Part shown: piece by piece, positions 56,050-64,000 of the stretch | Layout of the letters: each line of letters opens with the position of its first letter | Numbering within the stretch: the stretch's first letter is position 1 | Assembly: GCA_947503775.1 (NCBI GenBank) | Contig: CANNFE010000013.1 | Span: forward strand, 25,396-89,395 | Source: an uncultured Paracoccaceae bacterium | GTDB taxonomy: Bacteria > Pseudomonadota > Alphaproteobacteria > Rhodobacterales > Rhodobacteraceae | Direction of reading: 5' to 3' | DNA: 64,000 nt | The notes under the pieces: model-generated | What the model was told of the DNA's origin: nothing | The model's database searches: none | What the model saw: only the letters and a program-made list of their open reading frames with translations | Translations under genes and position numbers: made by a program

Positions 56050-56325
56050 TTAGAAGCGGTTCCTGCGTCTTTCCGTTAATATGTTTGCGGTCAAGGCCCG
56101 CCGAGCCGAGCCTTTGCGAAGCTCAAGCGAGGCAGGCCGGGTGCAGCGGTTGAGATTGGCATAGAGGGCCGGAACCAGCCCGCCAAGCGATGTGTGCTGT
56201 CTTTGAGTGTTGTAGTCGATCCGCCATATTTCGACAATGCCGCGCGCCTCGGCAAGATTGCCGAAGATGTGTTCGTTGAAACATTCGTCTCTTAGTTTGC
56301 CCTGAGAGCTTTCGACGAACTGACC
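56050..56325 (-). pseudogene. IS3-family transposase (OrfB) C-terminal fragment
   Basis: On the minus strand the translation reads GQFVESSQGKLRDECFNEHI, followed by RGIVEIWRIDYNTQRQHTSL. These are the final conserved parts of the rve integrase core of IS3-group OrfB proteins, including the catalytic-region Glu of VES. The N-terminal two-thirds is missing: the frame continues upstream into the antisense of another IS fragment. Not functional. Confidence 0.85.
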
Positions 56326-56514
56326 AGCAATGCGATGCTCAAATGGCAAGGGGAACGCAAGGTCAGCTGGCATTACAGTACACTTGGTGAGCCCATGCAG
56401 AACGGTTTGGTGGAAAGCTTCAACGAAAAAATACGTCAGAAGGGCTTGAACGAGCACCTGTTCCCGTCTCTGCGCCATGCCCGCCGCACGATCGCGGCAT
56501 GGCGCGCCGATTAA
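56311..56514 (+). pseudogene. Second IS3-family transposase fragment, opposite strand
   Basis: On the plus strand the frame reads FDELTSNAMLKWQGERKVSW, then LGEPMQNGLVESFNEKIRQK and NEHLFPSLRHARRTIAAWRA, ending at TAA 56512. It matches the last third of IS3-family OrfB of a different group from the minus-strand fragment beside it. The two meet head to head at about 56311-56325. Both ends are truncated. Confidence 0.8.
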
Positions 56515-57015
56515 AATCACAACTGGCCTCATTCCAGCCTCGCTGGTCTGACGCCAAACACATATGCGAACCGATCAAAGGAAGACCAAAACCTGAACAG
56601 AGCTGCCTTATAAGTGCGGACTCCTAAGGGAGCAGGGCAGGTTCGTCCCCGCACGGCGGAAAAGAGCCGGTCCCTGCCATTGCAACAAGGCGCAGCGTTT
56701 GCCGACGAGGCGGTGCCGTCTTGGCTCAGACCTGAGGAGAGATCTCCGTTCTTGCTCTTCGGTGTTTTCAGTCGATGGCAAACCTCTGCGGAGAAACACG
56801 GATGGTCGGCGACTGGGCGCCGAAGAATTGACATGCCATCAGTCTTGAGTTGTGGCATTCCATGCCGTTTATTAGACACTTTATCTGTTTAGATAGGCAG
56901 AAGGCGACATAAAACTGTAAGGTTTCTATGTCTTTGTCTCGACGTCCGGGAATCTGATTAAGCGTTGTGTTCTGTGAGTTTTCCGTCCTCCGTAAAAAGA
57001 ACCAGGAGCATAATC
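56515..57015. other. Island gap without recognised genes
   Basis: About 500 bases. Open frames on both strands have no ribosome site or family likeness. The 3' end (about 56880-57015) is AT-richer and likely carries the promoter of the dehydrogenase operon. Part may be IS remnant. Confidence 0.45.
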
Positions 57016-57300
57016 ATGCACGCTAACGGCACACTCTCCTTCCTTCTTAACGGCAAAGAAATAGAATGCGAACGCGGCCTTACTGTGGCGGGCGCGATAT
57101 TCAAGAAACAACTTATAAGTGCGCGCACCACATCGCGAAACGGGAAGCCAAGGCTGCTCTTTTGCGGGATGGGAGTTTGTTTTGATTGCGCGATGACGAT
57201 CAACGGCGTGCCCAACACACGTGCCTGCGTCACGACCGTGCAAGAGGGCATGGTGGTGAAAACGCAGATTGGCGCTTCTGAACTTGGGAGGTCGCGATGA
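57016..57300 (+). CDS. (2Fe-2S)-binding small subunit of an HcnABC/opine oxidase-like dehydrogenase
   Basis: 94 residues from the ATG at 57016 (AGGAG upstream; the frame from 56965 is longer without support). Four cysteines, C50-x4-C55-x2-C58-x12-C71, form a plant-type 2Fe-2S site (LLFCGMGVCFDCAM). This is the A subunit in three-gene systems such as HcnABC, OoxAB-type opine oxidase and D-hydroxyproline dehydrogenase. It passes electrons between the FAD subunits. Its stop overlaps the next start (ATGA). Confidence 0.9.
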   Translation: MHANGTLSFLLNGKEIECERGLTVAGAIFKKQLISARTTSRNGKPRLLFCGMGVCFDCAMTINGVPNTRACVTTVQEGMVVKTQIGASELGRSR

Positions 57301-58694
57301 TCAGAGAGAATACAGACCTTCTAATCGTCGGCGGCGGACCAGCGGGGATGAGTGCCGCCATCGCGGCGGCGTCTTGCGGTGTCCGCTCTGTTCTTGTTGA
57401 TGAAGGCTCCGAGCTTGGAGGACAGGTCTATCGCAAACCACTCGTGCCGGACGCTCCCAAAGCCCACCCCACCGGGGAAGCGTTGCGCTTGGCAATTGCC
57501 GATCATAGCCGGCGCGGCAGGATAGATGTGCGGAGCAACACCGCCGTATGGAGCGTCTTCAAGAATAACGAGGTGGCGATCGTCGCAGGTAATCGGTCTG
57601 CCCTGGTGAGCGCGAAAAAGATCATCCTTGCGCCTGGCGCACACGAATATGTGCCGCCTTTCCCTGGCTGGACTACTCCCGGTGTAATGACCGCAGGCGC
57701 CGCCCAGATCATGCTGAAAACGATGGGTTTGCGACCTGGCAAACGTATTGCGATCGCGGGCTCCGGCCCGCTCCTGGTGGCACTTGCGGCGCAACTCGTG
57801 CGCAAAGGGTTTCCGGTGGCAAATGTCATAGAGGCGTCGCCATTTCGGGCTTGGCTGAAATTGCCCATACAGGGATGGCGGGCGCCGCGATTGATGGCTG
57901 AAGGTTTGGGATATCTGGCAACACTGCGCAAGGCAGGCGTTCCTGTGCAATACGGGCGCATTGTCACGCAAGCCCACGAGGAAAATGGTATGCTCGCACG
58001 GATCAGTCATGCTCCGGTCGATGACGATTGGGTACCAGACACAACCAGCATCGAAAGCGAGGAGATCGATACGCTTTGCATGAGTTACGGTCTGATCCCA
58101 CGCAGCTTCATCTTCCAGATCTTCGGTTGCGAAATGAACTACCGAGAAGACATCGGGGGCTGGGTTCCTACACGCAATACGGATATGACGACCTCGCTTC
58201 CAAACGTCTATGCGGCAGGCGATGGCACAGGCGTCGCCGGGTCGGTTGTCGCGCAGCTTGAGGGGGAACTCGCCGGCCTATCTGCGGCAAAAGCCCTCGG
58301 CGCCCGCGATACGGATGCTCGCATTGGCAAGGTCCATCGTGCGCTTGAAAGGATGCGTCCGGTACGTGAAGCGCTTGATGCGATCAGTATCCCCCGCCCA
58401 GGTCTTCAGACGCTGATCAGGGATGATACGATCGTTTGTCGGTGCGAAGAACTGACGTGGAGCGAAGTACGCGCTGGCGTTGAAAACGGCGGGACAAAGT
58501 TTCGAACCCTTAAACCGGCAACCCGCCTCGGCATGGGCCCGTGTCAGGCCCGTTTTTGTTGGCCCTCAATGTCCCGACAGATCGCAAAAATCGCTGCATT
58601 AGATTCAGACCAAATCGGGCCGATCAGTCCGCGCCCGCCTATTCGCCCTGTCACGCTTGGTGCAGTCGCCGCCGAACAAGGAGAAACCTCATGA
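57297..58694 (+). CDS. FAD/NAD(P)-binding subunit with BFD-type 2Fe-2S C-terminus
   Basis: 465 residues. N-terminal LLIVGGGPAGMSAA (about 8-21), second nucleotide motif IAIAGSGPLLVALAAQL (about 150-165), and a C-terminal bacterioferritin-associated ferredoxin-like motif IVCRCEE (about 379) with a later CQARFCW. This is the B subunit of HcnB/OoxA-type dehydrogenases. It overlaps its neighbours by four bases at both ends, so the three genes are a coupled operon. Confidence 0.92.
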   Translation: MIRENTDLLIVGGGPAGMSAAIAAASCGVRSVLVDEGSELGGQVYRKPLVPDAPKAHPTGEALRLAIADHSRRGRIDVRSNTAVWSVFKNNEVAIVAGNRSALVSAKKIILAPGAHEYVPPFPGWTTPGVMTAGAAQIMLKTMGLRPGKRIAIAGSGPLLVALAAQLVRKGFPVANVIEASPFRAWLKLPIQGWRAPRLMAEGLGYLATLRKAGVPVQYGRIVTQAHEENGMLARISHAPVDDDWVPDTTSIESEEIDTLCMSYGLIPRSFIFQIFGCEMNYREDIGGWVPTRNTDMTTSLPNVYAAGDGTGVAGSVVAQLEGELAGLSAAKALGARDTDARIGKVHRALERMRPVREALDAISIPRPGLQTLIRDDTIVCRCEELTWSEVRAGVENGGTKFRTLKPATRLGMGPCQARFCWPSMSRQIAKIAALDSDQIGPISPRPPIRPVTLGAVAAEQGETS

Positions 58695-59911
58695 CGACCA
58701 CGTCCGATGTTGTCGTAATCGGCGCTGGTGCCTATGGCACAAGCGTCGCTTACTCGTTCGCCAAACGCGGGCAGTCGGTGACGCTGCTTGATGCCGCGAA
58801 TTCGGGCAAGGCCACCTCGGCCTCGGCTGGCGGTCTTTGGGCCATTGGTGAATCGCTGGGGCTTGGCTGTGGCGTCATTTTTCATACACATGAAGAGCCG
58901 GTGAATGAGGGCGCCGGTCCCCAGCCGGTCCCCCGGCACTTCATGGAGTTTCTGCGGACCAGTAGCAGGTATTTTCCGGAACTCGCCAACGAACTGGGCG
59001 CGCGGACCGGCATGAATATCGAGGCGGAAAGTGGCACTGGCCTTTTCTACCTGCTCTATGATGCGACGACCCAGCAGCATGCGCGCGAAATCCTCAACTG
59101 GTTGGGTCATGATGAGACGCTGGCTCAGGAATGGGGTCGGGATCGTGTGCTGGCCCATGATCGTAATCTGGCCGAAGACATCTTGGGCGCCGTCTACTTT
59201 CCCGGCGACAATCAGGTCAATCCGATGTTCCTGACGGAGGCCTATAAGCGCGCGGCAATCGCGGATGGGATGCGGTTTGTCGCTGAAGCGCGGGTCGTCG
59301 ACCTCTGCATGGCAGGCGACCAGATCACAACGGTACGCACAACCGCCGGAGATTTTTCCGCCGGCATTGTCGTCAATGCCGCAGGTGCTTGGGCAGGCCA
59401 GCTGAGCCGTCTTGCCGGTGCGTCGATCCCGCTGATCCCCGTTCGTGGTCAGATCGTGTGTACGGAGACCCTCAAACCGACCCTGACCTGCAACCTGAGC
59501 ACCATCGATTGCTACATCATGCAAAAGGCGCATGGAGAGGTATTGATCGGCAGCACGACCGAGATGGTCGGCTACGATACAAGCGTGACCTATGATCGGA
59601 TCGTTGAACTTGCTAAGGGTGCGGTGCGTGCGGTGCCGGGGTTAGAGGGTGCGACGATCAAGCGGACATGGGCGGGCTTACGTCCCGGAACGCCGGACGA
59701 GCTGCCAATTCTTGGACGTGAACCGTCGGTGGCAAATCTGCACTATTGCACCGGAGGGTTCCGTACCGGCATCGTCTCGGCACCGCTCAGCGGCGAAATG
59801 GTGGCTGCTGCAGCTTTGGGTGAGCGGACGGAAGTTCCGATCGATCCCTATCTGGCCTCTCGGTTTGACAGCAAACTCGATCTTTCCCACTTTGAGACTA
59901 CCGCCGCGTGA
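58691..59911 (+). CDS. FAD-dependent D-amino acid/imino acid oxidoreductase (catalytic subunit)
   Basis: 406 residues from the ATG at 58691 (the frame from 58541 runs inside the previous gene). DAO fold: VVVIGAGAYGTSVAYSFAKR at the N-terminus, GGLWAIGE loop, VNAAGAWAGQLS, and the C-terminal YCTGGFRTGIVSAPLSGEM. It oxidises a C-N bond of an amino or imino acid. With the two preceding subunits it resembles opine oxidase, D-hydroxyproline dehydrogenase or hydrogen cyanide synthase. The substrate is not determinable. No transporter or regulator is next to it. Confidence 0.9.
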   Translation: MTTTSDVVVIGAGAYGTSVAYSFAKRGQSVTLLDAANSGKATSASAGGLWAIGESLGLGCGVIFHTHEEPVNEGAGPQPVPRHFMEFLRTSSRYFPELANELGARTGMNIEAESGTGLFYLLYDATTQQHAREILNWLGHDETLAQEWGRDRVLAHDRNLAEDILGAVYFPGDNQVNPMFLTEAYKRAAIADGMRFVAEARVVDLCMAGDQITTVRTTAGDFSAGIVVNAAGAWAGQLSRLAGASIPLIPVRGQIVCTETLKPTLTCNLSTIDCYIMQKAHGEVLIGSTTEMVGYDTSVTYDRIVELAKGAVRAVPGLEGATIKRTWAGLRPGTPDELPILGREPSVANLHYCTGGFRTGIVSAPLSGEMVAAAALGERTEVPIDPYLASRFDSKLDLSHFETTAA

Positions 59912-60047
59912 AGATCTTGCCTCCGCGCCTGTTATTGGGGGCGGGGCGACATCGATCGGCTGAAAAGACTGTCTGATTGCTGACGGGCTTTCTCATAACA
60001 GTAAGCACCGTGTTGGAGTGACAGACAAGCCTTACCCAGGCAAATCC

Positions 60048-60368
60048 GTCAGGGTGCTGCAAGGTGTTCTCGGCATGGTGACCTCATCTATTCACATCCC
60101 CCATGAGGCCGGAATGACCATCACCACACCGACGCAAAGGTCGCAGAGCTATTCGTCACCCGACACCGCGGCCGGACCTGTTGCGTTGAAGCCGATGCCA
60201 AAGACCTCGACCCAGCCTGCGGCAGGCAAGATGGGTATTCCCGGCGTCCGGGCGCCCGGCACCCCGATGAGCAAGGACGCGTTGGATGTCTGGGAATTCG
60301 CTTTGTTTCCAAAACTGTCCAACGCTCTCGGTCAGGGGTTCAAAAACGGCGTTAACCCTGACAGAGAG
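60048..60368 (+). repeat. Direct repeat, copy A
   Basis: Nearly identical to 61466-61786 with a constant offset of 1418 bases. Only a few substitutions are visible (for example Lys/Gln near GKMG and Val/Ile near KNGV), and no gaps. Weaker similarity goes on for about 240 bases. The repeat covers the 5' end of the effector-like gene and about 66 bases before its likely ATG. Confidence 0.92.
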
Positions 60369-61376
60369 GCCTTGGCCAGGGATCTGAGCCGGCAGGGCAC
60401 CGGCGCCGAGCCGTTTCCGGCTGAGCGCAAGGATGCGGCCCAGAACTGGACCCCGGCCGAGCGGCGTGAGCTGACTGTGCGGGTCACCGATGCGCTGGTC
60501 AAATGGGAGCGGCAAAAGGCCGATCTGACGACCAAGCATCAAACGGGCGATCTGCCGGACCGCAACACCGTCCTGCGCACGGCATTCAAAACCGCCTACG
60601 ACGATATCTCAGAGCGGCGAACAGGCGGCAGCGCGACCCGTGCAAAGCCCGATGTAAACGCCCCGCGGATTGAGACGCCGGAAGACGCAAGCAGGCGCGT
60701 TGCGGAAGACATGCAAAAAGGCCGCGACATCGCCAAGAAGATCATCGAAAGGCACCTCGCCGACCCGCTGGGTGGCGCCGGGGTCAACAAGAAACTGGAA
60801 GACGCCGCAAAAAGCGCAGAGGCAAAGGGCAAAACTGCTGTTGCAATGGGCATCCGAGAAAGTATCCCGCCCGCCGCACCAAAGCGCAACGCACCTATGC
60901 CGGATCGATCTCCGCCCTCAAGTGTCCAGGTCTGGTCCGAAATTGACCTGCCGAGTGATCAGACGCCTGAGGAATACTTTGCGGTAAAAACGGTGGGTGA
61001 AATTGCAGAAGAATTCCAAAAGCGGAATAACCTGAGGGCAGGAGATACATTGGTCGAGCACGATGGCTATTCTCACAAGTTCCAGACGGGAAATGAGAGA
61101 ACAGAAGAGGCGCAAAACTTCACTGACTTCGTTGACTATGTTTTAGATGCGTTTGATATGGAGTTATCTCCGGAAAAGATAAGGAGAGGGTTGTATACAA
61201 GGGACAACCCAGAGGAAAAAATCTTCTGGTTTGACTACATAATGAGCGAAATTAAGAGTGATGCGGCACTCAATAACATCAGCCCGGCAGAATTCATTGA
61301 CAGGCTCGCGAACGAAGACAGAAGCCTTAAGGTGCGCCGCCCAACGCATGTTCCGATCGGTGCGAAACCGAGATGA
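60114..61376 (+). CDS. Effector/polymorphic toxin-like protein, constant N-terminus with unknown C-terminal domain
   Basis: 420 residues from ATG 60114 (GAGG upstream); in-frame starts at 60018 (GTG) and 60075 also exist. The N-terminal 165 residues (PVALKPMPKTSTQPAAG, MSKDALDVWEFALFPKLSNA, WTPAERRELTVRVTDALVKW) are shared with the next gene. A charged linker (about 166-280) follows, then an AT-richer C-terminal domain (TPEEYFAVKTVGEIAEEFQ to HVPIGAKPR) that I do not recognise. The constant-N / variable-C plan and island setting suggest a secreted effector. No signal peptide is seen, and no immunity gene is identified. Confidence 0.72.
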   Translation: MTITTPTQRSQSYSSPDTAAGPVALKPMPKTSTQPAAGKMGIPGVRAPGTPMSKDALDVWEFALFPKLSNALGQGFKNGVNPDREALARDLSRQGTGAEPFPAERKDAAQNWTPAERRELTVRVTDALVKWERQKADLTTKHQTGDLPDRNTVLRTAFKTAYDDISERRTGGSATRAKPDVNAPRIETPEDASRRVAEDMQKGRDIAKKIIERHLADPLGGAGVNKKLEDAAKSAEAKGKTAVAMGIRESIPPAAPKRNAPMPDRSPPSSVQVWSEIDLPSDQTPEEYFAVKTVGEIAEEFQKRNNLRAGDTLVEHDGYSHKFQTGNERTEEAQNFTDFVDYVLDAFDMELSPEKIRRGLYTRDNPEEKIFWFDYIMSEIKSDAALNNISPAEFIDRLANEDRSLKVRRPTHVPIGAKPR

Positions 61377-61465
61377 ATTCACAGGTATGGTGGTATCTAG
61401 AGAAACTGACGCCTGAGTGCACGCGATCTCTCAGAAAGCTAAGGATCCTCTCGGGACCTGGACCC

Positions 61466-61786
61466 GTCAGGGTGCTGCAAGGTTCTCTTGGCATGGTGAC
61501 CTCATCTATTCACATCCCCCATGAGGCCGGAATGACCATCACCACACCGACGCAAAGGTCGCAGAGCTATTCGTCACCCGACACCGCGGCCGGACCTGTT
61601 GCGTTGAAGCCGATGCCAAAGACCTCGACCCAGCCTGCGGCAGGCCAGATGGGTATTCCCGGCGTCCGGGCGCCCGGCACCCCGATGAGCAAGGACGCGT
61701 TGGATGTCTGGGAATTCGCTTTGTTTCCAAAACTGTCCAACGCTCTCGGTCAGGGGTTCAAAAACGGCATTAACCCTGACAGAGAG
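61466..61786 (+). repeat. Direct repeat, copy B
   Basis: The second copy of the 321-bp repeat described at 60048-60368. It sits at the 5' end of the frameshifted paralogue. The 90 bases between the first gene's stop and this copy have no obvious feature. Confidence 0.92.
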
Positions 61787-62893
61787 CCCTGGCTAGGCAC
61801 CTGCACCAGCGGGGCACCGGGGCCGAGGCTTTTAAGGATGCGGCCCAGAACTGGACCCCAACCGAGCGGCGTGAGCTGACGGTGCGGGTCACCGACGCGC
61901 TGGTGACATGGGAGCGGCAAAAGGCTGACCTGACGACCCAGCATCAAGCGGATGATCTGCCAGACCGCAACACCGTCCTGCGCAAGGCGTTCAAGGCCGC
62001 CTACGATGATATCTCAAAGTGGCGGCAAAGCGACGTAGAGCGCGAGGTCGATGAAGCGCTCCGCCGCATTAACGACGCAGCGCGCCGACCGGGGATAAGC
62101 ACGGATGATGTGATCAATCGCGAATTGGCCGGACTGAGCAGCGATATGGCGCGTATCATTTTACGCCGCGAGCTTTCGCAAAACTGCATTGGTGGATCGT
62201 CGCCAACAGCAATCCAGCATTCCCCATCCGAAGCAGCGCCGAGACCAATCGTCAGCGCAACAGGAAAACCGAAGGCGTATCCGCGGCCACGACGATACAG
62301 CCCACCGCCGAAGATGGGCAAAAGCCCAAAATTGTCTTGGGCATCCTCACGATGCGACCAGGAGACCAATAACGCCGTCCGCAATCTGAAGGAGACGCTT
62401 GGAGACGACGCCGAGATCTCTGCTGCACTGAGCGGAAGAACGGCAAAGATGATTGAAGGAAGTGATGCCAGCCTGTGGTTCTTTTCTCACAGTACGGGTG
62501 AAGACAGCGCAAATTTGAATAGCGAAGACTCCATGTGGGTAGACGATGATCGGCCGCTGCCGCAGGCGTCAAACTATTACCATACGCCTGAACAGACAGC
62601 AGCTGTCCTGCGCCGCAACGGGGTTCGGCCAAGCCACATTACTGCAATGATTTGCAGCGGCCTCGGATATGCCCGTGAGATGGCCGTTGAAACGGATATT
62701 CCCCACCGTCGCCTTCCGAGGGTGTGTAGGTGTAAGTTCCAACGGCAAAATCAAACATCAGACCCCTCTTGGCGACACGGGGTTTTATGTTTTCCACCCC
62801 AATGGAGAGAGTAAGTTGGTCGAGATCGACAAGTGGCCAAGAAACGGGATGCCCGCCAAGCGTCTGGAGGAGCTGATCCGTCAAAACCTCTGA
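61532..62893 (+). pseudogene. Frameshifted paralogue with a different C-terminal domain
   Basis: Begins like copy A. A one-base deletion near 61787-61825 (38 bases against 39 in copy A) shifts the frame; the original frame then runs on from 61826 in another phase with ERRELTVRVTDALVTWERQK. The C-terminal part (about 62370-62893) is unlike the first gene. It has LWFFSHSTGE with a His and ITAMICSGLGYAREMA with a Cys about 50 residues later, then CVGVSSNGKIKH and TGFYVFHPNG. A second frame change lies at about 62700-62730. It looks like a decayed effector/toxin; the His-Cys pair recalls caspase-like toxin tails (inference). Confidence 0.75.
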
Positions 62894-63049
62894 GCCTGAC
62901 TCCAAAAAATCCACTCAGCTTTACCCCGCATCGCTGTCAGGCTGATGAAAACTCCACCTTGGCCTCCCCCGACGATTGGATTGCCCGCCGCTGGATCCGT
63001 TTCATTCAGCGGGCTGCAGATGGCATTCTGGATCTGAGGAGGACATGCC
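62894..63049. other. Short gap before the IS6 remnant
   Basis: About 155 bases without a recognised gene. The 3' end should hold the left end of the IS6 element, but no terminal repeat was identified. Confidence 0.4.
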
Positions 63050-63768
63050 ATGTCGCCGCGTGACCCATTCAAAGGCCACCGCTTTCCCAAGGATGTGATC
63101 CCGCTGGCGGTGCGATGAGATCGCTGTTTTTCCTCGTCCTATCGGGTTGTTCGCTACCTTCTTGCCGAGCGCGGGATCGAGGTCGGTGCAGCGACGATCG
63201 ACCGTTGGGTTCAGAAGGTCGGTCCCGAGATCCGCAAATGGGGCCGACGGTCGCCATCGCAGTCAACGCGGCCTATAATGGCATGGGATGAAACCGACCT
63301 CCGCGTGAACGGCCGCTGGTGTTACCTTTGGCGCGCGATCGATCAGTGTGGCAAACTCATCGGCGTCCGCCTGGCGGCGCGGCGCACTGCCAACGCTGCC
63401 CGGGCTTTCATGCGTCAGGCGTCCGACACTGTCCGCCTCTCTCATCCGCTCACTATCGTCACGGACAAAACCCACGGCTACGCCAAAACTATCGGAGAAT
63501 GGAATGCACTTTCGGGGCAGGAAGACGCCATTCGGCATGTGACGCGCAAGCATCTGAACAACCGCATGTAGGGTGCCGCGCCGTCCTGAAGCATCGCCCG
63601 GCCCCCATGCGCCGGTTCCACAGTTTGCGATCCGTCAAAGCGACACGGAAGGGCATCGAGACATTCCGCGCTATCCGCAGAAGCCACTTCACCAAATGCG
63701 AGCGCGGCATCGCCAACGAAATGATCTTTTTCATGCGTCTGTTTAATGATGAGAGGAAAGCGGCGTAA
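63050..63768 (+). pseudogene. IS6-family transposase, broken
   Basis: The frame starts MSPRDPFKGHRFPKDVIPL and stops at 63116-63118. It resumes with GIEVGAATIDRWVQKVGPEI, DETDLRVNGRWCYLWRAIDQ and LTIVTDKTHGYAK, then HVTRKHLNNRM before a stop at 63569. The tail GIETFRAIRRSHFTKCERG is in yet another frame, ending at 63768. All are in the order of an IS6-type DDE transposase, with the Asp of WDET and VTDK visible and the Glu lost at the second frame break. At least two lesions; inactive. Confidence 0.88.
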
Positions 63769-63805
63769 GATCCTCGAAATTTGGCCCCATACTGACCTAT
63801 TGGAT

Positions 63806-63819
63806 CATCGCAACGGGCC
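63806..63819. repeat. Possible right terminal repeat of the IS6 element
   Basis: CATCGCAACGGGCC, read in reverse, resembles IS6-family ends of the GG-x-C-x-GTTGC kind. It lies 38 bases after the transposase remnant. No matching left copy was found, so this is weak. Confidence 0.3.
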
Positions 63820-63947
63820 TGTCATTGTCAATCTCGCCGGAAAGGCGGTCGTTAATGGTAGATTAGCACCGATTGAGCTCCCGAAAAATAGTCTTAGTTG
63901 AAGTGATAAGCTGCAGCGACAAATCTAGGGTCAGGACTCATTGAGTT

Positions 63948-64000
63948 TCAAAGCCAGTAGATGACGAGGGCGGCAAGTGCGATAGCTGACAGGAAGACTT
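63948..64000 (-). pseudogene. C-terminal end of an IS5-like transposase, cut by the window
   Basis: Minus-strand codons read VFLSAIALAALVIYWL then TGA (63948-63950). This resembles the conserved C-terminal tail of IS5-family transposases (F-S-A-I-x-x-A-A-x-V-x-x-W-L). GGGTCAGGACTCA just outside (63929-63941) could be its terminal repeat. The rest lies beyond the window, so whether it is intact is unknown. Confidence 0.55.

Noticed and set aside
56529..56879. Overlapping frames of about 90-116 codons on both strands
   Set aside because: No ribosome site or family likeness; composition like IS remnant DNA.
55948..64000. att repeat of the tRNA-Gln 3' end
   Set aside because: I looked for a second copy of the tRNA 3' end in the island and did not find one.

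Overview
The window is a high-GC alphaproteobacterial chromosome segment, most likely from a Rhodobacterales / Roseobacter-group organism. The pointers are an aa3-type ctaD followed by a DUF2244 gene, the glyQ - small membrane protein - glyS - PPDK-like cluster, a folB-folP-glmM block, an FeS-type bacterial photolyase, a leucine-rich leader peptide in front of leuA, and a complete mreB-mreC-mreD-mrdA-rodA row. Genus cannot be fixed from the sequence alone.

Layout. 1-3473: the end of a periplasmic adaptor gene and a whole RND efflux pump gene. 3847-7064: ctaD, DUF2244 and a glycosyltransferase-like gene. 7073-16785: yqeY-like, carA, a GspE-N/GT2 membrane glycosyltransferase, a GntR regulator, two HAD proteins, a UbiH-type hydroxylase, ilvC, a sulfotransferase and a DMT exporter. 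16795-21112 (minus): a bidirectional terminator, a 50-residue membrane peptide, glmM-folP-folB and a cell wall hydrolase. 21246-27699 (minus): the glycyl-tRNA synthetase operon with a PPDK-like gene. 27863-39466: a degenerate exported protease, trkH, a lipoprotein, an MBL hydrolase, a PAS/kinase-like protein lacking the phospho-acceptor His, nadE, an 18-repeat exported MORN protein and an FeS photolyase. 39460-49453: an SDR, the leuA attenuation leader and leuA, then the rod-shape/elongasome operon, a hydroxyacid dehydrogenase and sseB-like. 49446-55809: a UDG-family protein, DUF2927, a small secreted protein, KpsT/KpsE-type polysaccharide export components and a BON-MscS channel.

A tRNA-Gln(TTG) gene at 55873-55947 marks the edge of an accessory island that runs to the end of the window. 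The island has lower GC, more gaps and broken insertion sequences (IS3, IS6 and an IS5-like end). It carries a three-gene HcnABC/opine-oxidase-like FAD dehydrogenase operon. It also holds a tandem pair of proteins that share a nearly identical N-terminal region at the DNA level (321 bp direct repeat) but have unrelated C-terminal domains. The second of these is frameshifted. This constant-N / variable-C arrangement resembles polymorphic toxins or secreted effectors and is the best candidate here for something undescribed.

Other notable points are two proteins that keep a fold while losing catalytic residues (the exported protease and the histidine kinase), a hairpin that buries the Shine-Dalgarno of that kinase-like gene, a candidate CtrA box before the GT2 gene, and AT-richer patches inside glyS that suggest mosaic ancestry.
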